Source of the DNA: Voacanga thouarsii
Taxonomy: Eukaryota; Streptophyta; Magnoliopsida; Gentianales; Apocynaceae
Reading direction: 5' to 3'
Assembly: GCA_026120185.1 (NCBI GenBank)
Contig: JANUWF010003368.1
Coordinates: 2,480,001 to 2,544,000 of the forward strand
Length of the DNA: 64,000 nt
The stretch's first letter is position 1. Each line of letters starts with the position of its first letter. A program made the translations under genes and the position numbers. The notes under the pieces are model-generated. The model made no database searches and was not told the origin of the DNA. It saw nothing but the letters and a program-made list of their open reading frames with translations. Of the stretch, positions 46,343 to 56,242 are shown piece by piece.

Positions 46343-48253
46343 TGAAGGTAATCATAGTAAAAGAAAAAAAAAAAGGAATGCACAGAAATATGCTGTGAAA
46401 AAAAAAAACGCAGAGCAGTGGGAGAGCTTTTTTTTTTTTTTACCTCTGCGCTTTATCGATTTTCTAGGAGGTACTGGAGATCCTCTGTAAATCGCTACTG
46501 GTTCTATGATCCTTTCTTCAGGTTGTTATCCAGCAAGCCATCGGCTTTTTCTGGGCATCAACACAGTGCTTCGGGTCTTTTGGTATATAACCCGTGCCTG
46601 AAAGCTTGCTGAAGGCTAAGGATGAAAAGGATGATCTTCCTTTTCCGACTAAATGCTATCAAGAATTAATCAGAAAAAGTATTGTGCCTCTGTTTTTGCT
46701 ATTGAATAGCACAGCGATCACAGTCTACAGAGAGAAAAGAAGAAAAATGGCTAAAAGAAAAAAAAACATCATTCTGTGTAATCTACCACTGTCCTCTTGA
46801 ATCCCAACTTCCTTGATAATAGGCTATTATTCAGGTATTCAAAATCAAACAGAGGCGGTAGAATTAGAGAAGCCCTAAGGCCCAAGTCATGTTAAGCCAT
46901 CAACCAGACTAAATGTAACCTATAGGCCTATGGCCCAATTTATTGGATTAAGAATTTAATTCAATTTAATTATTCCTAGACTAATACAAACCCAATAATT
47001 AAATTAATTAAATAACCTAAATGGACTAATATAAACCTTAAGCATTGGCCCAATTCATTGGGTTGAGCCTTTAATTCAATTTAATTATTCCTGGACTAAT
47101 ACAAGCCTAATAATTAAATTAATTAAATAACTCAAATGAGCCAATATATAATTCTCCCTTTTTGAACCTTTTATTTTATTCTAACCTAATAAATAAACCA
47201 GGCTACTCGAATAAAATAAAATCCATTTTATACAAGACCAATCCTTCAACCCAAAACCATAAGAACTTATGGGCTATTCCGAGGACCAAAAGACATATCA
47301 CTTTGGTTACTAAAATGACCAGAATACCCCTGCTATAGAAATAGTTGTATTTTACATTTTAAATATTTTCTAATATCACCATAAGGAAATATTGGCCCCA
47401 AGGACAATGCTGCGTTAGTAAAGTCTTCGACCTATAGTTGTAATGACTAAAATACCCCTATACGCATCGTTGTACGTTTAGAGAGGAAGAGTGTACTAAC
47501 ACTTCTGTAAAAGACATCTACCATCCTTAGACCTCTAGTCCAATGATCTACAACTCTTGGAATGTTTTCGCTTTCCAAGGGGAGCTACCCAAAAGCAAAT
47601 ATCCAAGTCATATTCCCCAAGGCCTTGGATATTTAGATCATTCGAACAGTCACAAGGGGCGACATAGCGCAGAAGCTATCTTGTACAAGTCTGTCTTAAC
47701 TAACGAGTTACATATAGCCAACATACAAATACGTTGGCTCTACGATAGAACCTCAACTATAGTATATCAACGTATATGCTTCCAACTTCGTCAGACCACC
47801 AACCATACTCAAGCAATGGAGTATTAGTCCACATTGTAACAGTAGTAGTCTGGGTTTCTTCTAAATAGTACTTTTAGAAACCACCACTACAGGTCATGTT
47901 TTACGTATTCAAATACGCTTATACTATGAAGTGAGTGAACTACTCACTAGCTAAAGATAAGTCATTCCTCATTTGGAATTCATAACAAAATAACCTAAAT
48001 ATGATGAGATTCACATTCTCATCAATCGATTAAGAACAAATGTTTATGTGTTAAGTAACCCGTGATCCATACCTTACTATGAAAGACCACCATTCACATG
48101 GATCACTTACTTAAATACAATGGGTCTTTTTCAAACGTAAATCGTGCACAAATAAAATGTAAATTTACAAATAAAATTTTGAGAATAAATTCTTTTATTA
48201 ATAAATTCAATAATTACCTCAGAAACCTAGTCTAGAGGACATACATTCTAACA
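46343..48253 (-). repeat. 5' LTR of copia C
   Basis: 1911 bp from TGAAGGTAATCATAG to ATTCTAACA on the plus strand. Longer than its partner mainly through a 115 bp tandem duplication at 46931-47160. Frames at 46263-46800 are A/T-tract artefacts. Confidence 0.95.
46931..47160 (-). repeat. 115 bp tandem duplication in the copia C 5' LTR
   Basis: TGGCCCAATTTATTGG at 46931 recurs as TGGCCCAATTCATTGG at 47046, each followed by the same AATTTAATTATTCCT-type block. The other LTR (about 31936) has one copy, so the duplication arose after insertion. Confidence 0.85.
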
Positions 48254-48258
48254 GAATG

Positions 48259-48553
48259 CTAAGTGATTTAATATTATGTCTAATTACATGAATTTACATC
48301 CTTGAGTTATATCTATTTTTATCTTTATTTATTTTTCTTTTTATTCTCTTCTTATTTTATTGACTAAACAATAAAGATTTAGGTAAAGTAAGGTGCAAGC
48401 CTAAGTTCTCGTGGATTCGATACTTGCTATTCCCTATACTATACGATGGGTATACTTGTCCGTATGTGTGATTTTAGTGGTTGGCATTTTAATTAAAGTT
48501 TGATCGATTGTAGAATTTGTTGGTAATTTTTTCTACACTAAAAAACACGCATC
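48259..48553 (+). repeat. 3' LTR of element F, second part (3' of copia C)
   Basis: Continues the LTR broken at 31331 and ends AAAACACGCATCA. Over this part it matches solo LTR F1 (4180-4471, e.g. CTCGTGGATTCGATAC) rather than the F 5' LTR, so the LTR is mosaic. Confidence 0.8.
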
Positions 48554-49463
48554 AAGATCACCACTCAAAGGAGCATTATTCAAATGAGGTTTTCAAGAGA
48601 AGAAGAAGGACTTATCTATGAGTTTTATTTTTTATTATTTGTTTATGTTTTTAGAACAATGATGTGCTTAATGTTGTGATTATAATTAGATATTATTTTG
48701 GAGATTATGATTTTAAGTTAATTGAAACTTTTGATCAATTGATTGTTGTTCTTGGTATTTGATTATTTGTTTTTCTTACGGAGTTGGTTGATTGATTTTT
48801 GTTATTGACTTGCTTGATGAAGAAGTTGGTAATGACTTCAATTAATTAGTTTCATATTTGTTATCCCTTAACTTGCTTGAAAAAGAGGCTGATTGTCTAG
48901 GACATAGGTAATCAAAGGTTAGTTGATGATTGCTAAAATATGGATTCATTCACTAATTTCATATTTTAAATCACCTAGAATATAGGAGTTCATATGAAGA
49001 TTGATTTTAATGCATTTTTTGCATAAGTTAGTCGAGATAGAATATGTTCACTAATTTAACTAGAAGATAGTGATTTCATGAATTGCAAACAAAATGAGTC
49101 TATATTAAATCCTTCATGAGACCAAGATAATAATTGATTGTGATATTGGCTAAGTGATTCATTATCATGTTTTTAAAAGCTTTTGTCTAAATTGCATATT
49201 TTCACATCCTTAAGTTGTATATATTTCTTTATTTTTCTTATTTTTATCTTACTACTTTATTTGATCGGTTAAACAATGAATAAAAAGTGATTAGTGTGTA
49301 CTTATTTCTTCGAGGATCGATATTCGTTATTAATTCCCTGTGCTATACTTGCAATGAGTATACTTGCTCGTATGTATAATTTGAGATTAATATTTTAATT
49401 AAAATTTGACTAATGAATGGATTTAAATTTGATGATTTTTATACACCCAAAATTTACGCATCA
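48554..49463 (+). repeat. Extra LTR suffix at the right end of element F
   Basis: 910 bp matching the 5' LTR from about 13330 to 14236, ending TTTACGCATCA and followed by target duplication GTTAA. It directly follows the full LTR ending at 48553, so part of the LTR is present twice. See findings for possible origins. Confidence 0.8.
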
Positions 49464-50194
49464 GTTAACAAGTGGATGTTTGTTATATGAACAAGTTCAT
49501 TGGATGACCTAACTATGAGATAATCACATGGATAACTATTTAGTGCCAGTGATAGAATCTCATTATAGTAAATGTGCAACTATTCTTAGACTTGAGATCT
49601 CCAAGGTACTTTGTTTGCTAAGCGTTGTCCTTTAATTCTAATATTTGGAGTCTCATCAGGGACTGCTTATGGGATGGATATTGAGTACAATGTAAAGTAA
49701 AAAGATTAGTTGAGAGGGTTAATAAAGGATTCATCACTCCTAATAATAGGGGCATATATCTCAAGGCCACTTATAGGGAATTATTACTCAAGAAGTTCTT
49801 GGTCAAGGTAACTGTGTGTTGGAATTTGTTGCAAATGATATACATGTTGAGTAATGGATTCTGAAACAAATACTAATAAATTAAGACTAGAGTTAATTAT
49901 ATTCTAGAAAAAGCTAGCACTAATTTCATACTCTAAATTGAATGAGATATAGTATGATGAAATGAGTTTATTGCATTGATATTTTGCTATTGAAAGGTTT
50001 ATAAGAAGTCACTTGATTTTCTGAATTTTTGGATAGTAATGATGCATTGCCAGATGCCACTTATGATATGCTAAATATGAGTTTATTAATTGGAGAATTA
50101 ATAAATTAATTCTAATTATTAAAGATTATTAATTCTATAGTGATTAGAATTAATTCATATTTTATTACCAATTGACTAAAAAACACATAATAGG
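49464..50194 (+). repeat. LTR E2, middle piece
   Basis: Resumes E2 in register with E1 (reverse of about 10740-10030); starts with the duplicated GTTAA and ends with ATAGG (50190-50194), the target site of D3. Confidence 0.85.
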
Positions 50195-50226
50195 TGTAAC
50201 ACCCCACTACTTAGGCCCAATAGGGC

Positions 50227-50242
50227 CGGGGATGTCGCCCCG
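50227..50242 (-). other. U5 hairpin in D3 (CGGGG/CCCCG)
   Basis: Same arms and loop as D0 and D2. Confidence 0.6.
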
Positions 50243-50900
50243 TCCAAAGGACAAGGGGTCTTTATAACTTGGTTACATGAAAATAAAATAAAACAAAAGA
50301 CTTTAAAATTAAATTTATTACAACCCAAAAGATAAATACTGGCACAAATCCAAAATACATTGTTTGCAACAATCTCTCAAACAACACTTAAAGTAAATAG
50401 CATGAGTCTTCAAGCATAGGCAACATTCTAGCTAATGATCTCCACAGCAGGATCTTCCTAAAAATATGGCATAAAAGGTGATGAGATAAAAATCTCAGTA
50501 AGCCCATGTGTGCTTTGAGTGTTTCAGGTAAAATAATTCATGTATGCAAGTTGTAAAAGTTTCAGAAGGAAAAGTGTTGGCAAGCAATAAATAAATGCTA
50601 AAAATAAAGAGTGGTGTTTCTCTTTTGAAACCATACATGTGCACAATAAATACAACCACTCAAATGGGTTGCCATGGGTTACCACACGTTGGGCCCCATG
50701 ACTAAATAACAGTCAGAATGCCACACTTTGTGCAAGCTGACAAAAGGTAGGTGTACAGCCTACCGGGTGAGATACTCCTCCATCTCTACACCCAAACTTA
50801 CCGGTTGTCCACTCCGGAACACACAGTTCACATGACTGAAACTTGCTAGCTCGGACCGGTATGACCTATCGGACTGGCATCCTATCCAGGAAGGACTCAC

Positions 50901-50927
50901 CTCTCAGAGGTGGCCACCTACTGAGAG
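50901..50927 (-). other. Conserved LTR hairpin in D3, with co-varying arms
   Basis: Arms CTCTCAG and CTGAGAG, perfectly complementary although both differ from the TCTTCTGG/CCAGAAGA arms of D0-D2. Core AGGTGGCCACCT is a perfect palindrome. Confidence 0.7.
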
Positions 50928-52417
50928 ACTTACCCTAACCCTTCAAAGTCTAGTCCTGGTGGTCTACCCTTATTAAGTACTCAACGTTGATTGTTCCCCT
51001 TGGGAGAAAATTGATCAAAACTTTGCTTTATTTGGAAATAGCAATTAAGGGTTTCCAAAAGTCTAGTCAAGTTGGGTTTTAGAAAAAGTTTAGATTTGTA
51101 TAAAACTGCTTGTTCAATTTTCAAATGATTTGCTTGACCGAAATAAAAAGGAAAAAATAGTCCTTAATTGCCTTTACAAATAAATGTCCATATACATTGC
51201 ATTTGCTTGCCATAATAACTTTTGGTCTTCACAAAACTCCATGCAGGAGCTTACCTGCTTCTTTGCTTGCTCACACTCAAAAGTCTTCCAAGGCTGACCA
51301 AACCCCGCCTGGGGTAAACACAAAACATAATATCATATTCGGGCTATACCTGCCTTACATAAATAATTCTTAGCTCAACTAGTTACAACCATGATTAACC
51401 ATGACCTCAATGTCCTAAGCTTTAAGGCCAGATGCTAAAGAATTTTATAAAACAAGTCTAGTTTGATAAGTTAAAATAACTAGGGGTTCTAAAATAATTG
51501 CTAATAAATTATAGACTCAAATAATAATTCTTGAGTGTTATTAATAATAAATAAACCAAGGTTTGAATTTTAAATAATATTAAGTCCTACATAATTTTAA
51601 TAAATGATAATTTAAAAATAGCTTTATTATAAATAAATAATAAATTAAATAATTTTTAATTAAATAATTTTTTTAATAGATAATAATTAATTGTAATAAA
51701 TAAAATTAGTAATAAATGAATTTTATTAAATTTTTGTTTAATAAAAATATTAATAGTCTAATTAACTATTCCAATCCAAATCCCCTAGTGTTTCGAATTT
51801 TGAAGGAAAATATAGTAGTAATTCTAATTTTTTTTTGTAATAAATTTTGTTAATGAATATAACCTAGAATTAATAAGAAAATAATCTCTTTTCATGATTT
51901 TCCTAGCTAGAAAAGATTCATGATCACATTCTCCATAATCAAACAATAAACCATTCCATTCATGAACACACACTTGAACTATCTCATACCATCACATGGC
52001 CAAAATCCTACTAAGCATAATCATCAATCATGGTTTCCATGGAACAATAAGAACATAAAAGCCTAATCACCTTTGGTGTCATAATATCTAATCATGCTTC
52101 AAACATCCATAAAATTCACTAAGCATGAAGAACATACATTGATTCGAAAGGAAAATACATATATCCTAGTCATATACAACAATTATCATGTCCTAACCCC
52201 CATCCCTTTATGCATATACTCAATCTCCCAACCATATTCCATCTCCCTATCAACACCTAAGAGACATGATTTCAGAATTTAATAAGAGAGATTTAAGAAT
52301 GAATAATTGATTGTCGAGTACTTTGAAGAAGACAAAAGAAGGTCCACGGCGATGGAGCGTCTTGAATGGTCCAACGAAACAAACGATCATGGTTGATGAT
52401 TGATCAACCATTTCGGT

Positions 52418-52418
<1 letters not shown>

Positions 52419-52480
<62 letters not shown>
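52419..52480. repeat. (AG)n microsatellite in D3
   Basis: 62 bp of uninterrupted AG. The same place in D2 (44039-44060) is short, and in D4 (63331-63384, as CT) about 54 bp with one interruption. Confidence 0.95.
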
Positions 52481-52483
<3 letters not shown>

Positions 52484-54070
52484 ATTAGAATGATATAATC
52501 GAATGGAAGAAGATGAACAAGAAAGGTGTTCTTGACTTACCTTGTTGATGTTCTTGAGACCTTCAAGAAAAGGTTAATTTCGATCCGCTTGAAAATTTTT
52601 GTTTGCGAGGTTTTGTGTTATAAATACCAGAAATGAGGTTTAGAAATTAAATGGAAGTGATTTGGAGTGTTTGAGAGTGATTGGAGGTGTTTAGAGTAGG
52701 GTTAGGCTTGAAGAAGGTTAGTGTGTGTTCTTGGTGTTCTAGGTGAAAATGGAGAGAATTTGGAAGAATGCTGCACGAATTTTGGTAGAAGGCTGGCCGA
52801 ATGGTATGGAATGAGTGAGGGTTTCAGTTTTCAGCTAGAAAGAGAGGGGATGATCAGATTTTTTTTGAAATTTAAATGGAGGAAATAGTGGAGAGGTTTA
52901 AGGTAAGAGGTTAGCTATGGTGTTTTGATCAAGAGAGGTTTCTGCGGTCTTCAATGGAGCCGGCTGAACATGGATTTTTTCCTGAAATGATTGAAGGTTA
53001 ATGTTGCTCAAGGCTGGCTGAAATTTAGTCCATGAAGGCAGAGAAAATTCTGGTTAATTAGCCTAATGCAAGAGTGGTTTTAATGGAGTAAAAATGCTGA
53101 AAATTATTTGAAGTTCAAAAGAGTTTGAATGGAGTGATCTTAGGAGTGTTTTGTGGTGCAACTATGGAGTCCTTATGCTCAAGGTAAGAGTGGGGTTTAT
53201 GGTGTTCAGTCTACAGCTGAGCAAGCTCAATTTTTCAGAGGTTGAAGATGATTTTCGGCCTTAGGCTAGAAGGGAGCAAGGCTGGAAAATTCTGGTTTCA
53301 AGTTGTTCAGAATTTTCGAAGGTTGTAGAATTTTTGGTGCAGAATTTTGCACCCTCTTAGCTCGATTTTTAGAGGTTCTTCTGGGGTGTTTGAGGGTCTT
53401 CCAAGGTTGGTTTTTCAGCCTTATTTTTGGACAAATACAGAAGAGATTTGCTGGCTTGAAGGGGAACTAAAAACAGCTTCATTTCCTTGATTGCAAGCTG
53501 CGAAATGCCCAGTTTTTTTTTTCTAGTTTGGTGCTGTTTTGTGTAGTCCAAAATTTGCACTGTTTTCCCAGCTTCCAAGCCACATAAAATGACCATTTCC
53601 TTGGCAGCAAATGAATGGGATTATGGCCTGAATTTTCGAAGGAAGGGACTGCAACAATTCTGGAAAATTTCCAGATTTCTTTCCACTAAAGTATGAACAA
53701 CATGAAGGCAGATTTGAAGGTCCTTTCATGGTGATTGATTTTCTCTTGGAACCCTTCCCATTTACCCTCCTATTTTCGGACAACTACCCAACCACCATAG
53801 CTGATTTTCGAATTTCATGGTGGAGGAGTTATCCCAGATTTTTTTTTGGAATTTAAAAGAAAGGATTTAATGGTTTTGAATTATAAAGATGTTAGGACAA
53901 GCTAGAGGTAATAAATAGGACAAGAATTCCTCTAGAATTCTTTTTAGGACATGAGGATAAGATTAGAAAATTCTCTTCATGTCTCCCCTAAGACAACATT
54001 CCTATTTTTATGGAATACAAGAAAACAAAAATTCAAACTTAATGAAAATAATCATGATAAAACTTAAATA

Positions 54071-54137
54071 ATGGGATTTGAACTCATGACCTTAGAAATT
54101 AATTCACCAAGCTCTAACCACTAAACCACACTAACTC
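54071..54137 (-). ncRNA. tRNA-like module in LTR D3
   Basis: On the minus strand: TGTGGTTTAGTGGTTAGAGC, then ATGAGTTCAAATCCC. About 243 bp from the LTR 5' end. Confidence 0.65.
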
Positions 54138-54380
54138 TTGTTCTTATTTCCTCACCCACATATTTTTCTTATCTACTCCTCAAGTTATCTCCCAATTCTG
54201 ACCTCAGGCAAAATTACCATTTTACCCCTCCTACTCAATAAGCATAACTAAGCATTTAAACCTATAATCCACGATTCTAAAGCACATAAAACCATTCCAA
54301 AACATATATTTCATGCAAAATAATATGATATGCATTCCCGACCCCCTTACTCTAGGGTTGGTTTTAGGTGGGGTTTCACA

Positions 54381-55092
54381 ATAGGTCATACACAATAGAA
54401 GAATTGATACTCGAAATATTATATGATAATATTATGGAGTTTATTTGTAAGAAGAAATAATATTATGGGCTAATTATAAATTAGTTATAATTATTAGGGT
54501 CAAAATTACAAATACTAAACTTTTGTGATTGAATTATAAACTTGTATAATTCAATGGCCTTATTACAATTTTGAAAATATAACCCCTAATGGAAAACTGA
54601 AAGGCTTTGATTATATTTCCTAAAAGGTTTAGGATTTATTCTGGAGATAAAAACCTATATATACAAGGTTATGTACATCACACTTAATACATTTTTTTTT
54701 CTGAAAAAAAAAATAGAGCCTTTTGTTTTCTTTTTTTCTTCCTCACGTAAACCCTAGCCGCTTGAATTTTTTGCTGGCACAGATTAGTGCGCTTGCGTTG
54801 AGTGCTAATCCTTGCATGGATTTCTATTTGAGAAATCTCTATTCTTGAGATTTAGTAGTTGGTTGTTAAACTAGATTAATTGGAAGGAAATAGAGAATCG
54901 TTCTCTGTCTAATGCCACCAAGTACTTGGAATTTCGGTAAAGAAGTTTTAGAGAAAATTTTGTGAAAGTCAGAAACAAGGTAATGTTCTATCCCTATTCT
55001 TGATCCTCAAATTACATACATATGATCTACTAGCCAGAATTCTTGTTTTATTTCCACTGCGTTGATCTGATTTGCATGAAGGAATTCTTACA
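54381..55092 (+). repeat. LTR E2, 3' piece
   Basis: Resumes E2 after D3 and ends ATTCTTACA. The part near 54990-55092 matches E1 in reverse (9126-9300), with TTTCCACTGCGTTGATC against TTTCCGTTGCGCCGTAT. Confidence 0.85.
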
Positions 55093-56242
55093 ATAGATGC
55101 TTTCCAAGCTAATATGGATGCTAATGATGATGTCGATGCCAATATTGACGGTGGCTTCATCCTACTGATGAACACCCTAGTCCACGTAGGGGTTCCGATC
55201 CTCCTCCAACAACCAATTCTACATCTGCTCCTTCGTTAGCTATATGATTTTGGTATACTTATTTCTATGATGTTTATGTGCTAATATTATTTGAACATGA
55301 TGTTGTGATACTTATTTCTACAAACTATTTTACCTTTTTAGTTATGTACTAAACATTTTATACATATTATGCTTAGTTTCAGTTTTCATATCATATTTAG
55401 GTGCATAATATTTTTTTGAATTGGTTTATGCATATGAAAATTGATTCATATAGTGTTGATAATTTTAGAAAAAATTAAAAAATAAGAAAAAATGATATAT
55501 GTATCAAAACCCTAGCAATTTACAACAAAATAGCAATAGTTAAAAATAGAAATAAGAATTTTTGTAGAAAAACCTTCACAATTTGCAACGAAATAATGAC
55601 AGCTAAAAAAGAAATTGTAGCAAAAGCCTTGCAATTTGCAATGACATTGCGACGGCTAGAAACAGGAAAGTAAGAAAATCACAGGGGAACCCTCACAATG
55701 CAATAAATTTGCAACGCTAAAAAATGTAAACTGTAGCAAAATCCTTGCAAATATAGATATAGTTGTGACATCCATAAATTGGGTAAGAAGAAAACCGTTA
55801 CTAAACCCTTACCATTTGTGGTACAATTGCAATAGTCATAGCAACACCCTCGCCAATCTGAAGCTAACAGAAACAAAGTTGCATTGGCGCCGTTGCAAAT
55901 CTCTAGATAAAAATACAGAGAACTCATTTACTTTTTAATCTAAATTCATTGCAAGGGTTATTAATATAGATTATAAAATTTAATAGAAAGACCCTCACAA
56001 ATTGCTTGTTATTTGCAATGATTTTGTGACAGCTTTTTTCTTATTTTATTGCAAAGCCATAGCAATTTTCCCATTTTGTTGTTCTTTGACAAAACATTAG
56101 TCGTTTCTTTGCCCTCACAAATCTGTCACAAAGGGCCAAGGTTTTCTTGTGCCGTCACAAAAAATTTAATTTGCTACGCCTTTTTTTGCTACGCTGCGCG
56201 TGTTTGCAAATATTATCACAAAATGCAAAGATTCCAATAGTG
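55093..56242 (+). mobile_element. 3' end of a CACTA-type DNA transposon
   Basis: Ends TTCCAATAGTG, the reverse of a CACTATTGGAA terminus. Before it lies subterminal DNA with repeats of GCAATTTGCAA / TTTGTGAC / GTCACAAA type, the known layout of CACTA ends. The first 150 bp look like the tail of a coding region continuing from 12373 (Asp/Asn-rich, then Pro/Ser/Thr-rich). The matching 5' terminus was not found in the window. Confidence 0.65.
55500..55880. repeat. Degenerate ~60 bp subterminal repeats of the CACTA element
   Basis: Units of the form 'ACCCTNGCAATTTGCAA...GCGACGGCTA' start near 55508, 55575, 55627, 55690, 55745 and 55808, spaced 52-67 bp. Divergent, but the order of parts is kept. 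Confidence 0.65.

Larger units (their letters stand above)
31332..48253 (-). mobile_element. Ty1/copia element C, with two nested solo gypsy LTRs
   Basis: LTRs at 31332-33095 and 46343-48253 are flanked by an exact 5 bp repeat GAATG (31327-31331, 48254-48258). Minus-strand order: 5' LTR, primer site, leader split by D2 and D1, gag, protease, integrase, RT, RNase H, polypurine tract, 3' LTR. Leader pieces add to about 1.8 kb, equal to B. The protease D-S-G reads D-F-G, the first integrase Asp reads Glu and the catalytic Glu reads Lys, so it is dead. LTRs of C share U3 with B but not R/U5. Confidence 0.95.
12719..49463 (+). mobile_element. Non-autonomous Tat/Athila-like Ty3/gypsy element F, with nested copia B and C
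   Basis: An LTR at 12719-14236 is followed by a TGGCGCCGTTGC primer site. The internal region is 14237-14476 plus 27439-30151 (about 2.95 kb). A TTTAAGTGTGGGG tract precedes the 3' LTR, which starts at 30152. The outer ends are flanked by GTTAA (12714-12718, 49464-49468). No gag-pol domains are recognised, only one 192-codon frame, so it is probably mobilised in trans. Copia B lies in the internal region and copia C in the 3' LTR. The right end is compound: a full LTR ending at 48553, then an extra 910 bp LTR suffix. Confidence 0.85.
50195..54380 (-). mobile_element. Solo LTR D3 (gypsy D family, long subfamily)
   Basis: 4186 bp from TGTAACACCCC to GGGGTTTCACA, flanked by an exact ATAGG duplication (50190-50194, 54381-54385). 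Contains the two hairpins, the tRNA-like module and a 62 bp AG run. The most abundant frames inside it (52094-52282, 53369-53783) show no homology. No internal domain. Confidence 0.95.
12374..55092 (+). mobile_element. Solo LTR E2 (copia-type), split into three pieces by nested insertions
   Basis: Pieces: 12374-12718, 49464-50194 and 54381-55092, together about 1.8 kb. Joined, they follow the E1 LTR read in reverse from end to end. The start reads TATTAGGATTATG (E1: TGTTAGTGTTGTG) and the end ATTCTTACA. Flanks are ATGGA (12369-12373) and ATAGA (55093-55097), one mismatch, as for an old target duplication. The first gap is element F with its nested load (TSD GTTAA); the second is solo LTR D3 (TSD ATAGG). 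No internal domain is present. Confidence 0.85.

Noticed and set aside
53369..53783. Two minus-strand frames of 75 and 86 codons
   Set aside because: Inside solo LTR D3 and not kept open in D2 or D4.
55500..55880. CRISPR-like array (regular ~60 bp spacing)
   Set aside because: Units are degenerate without a constant repeat or unique spacers, in plant DNA; they fit CACTA subterminal repeats.
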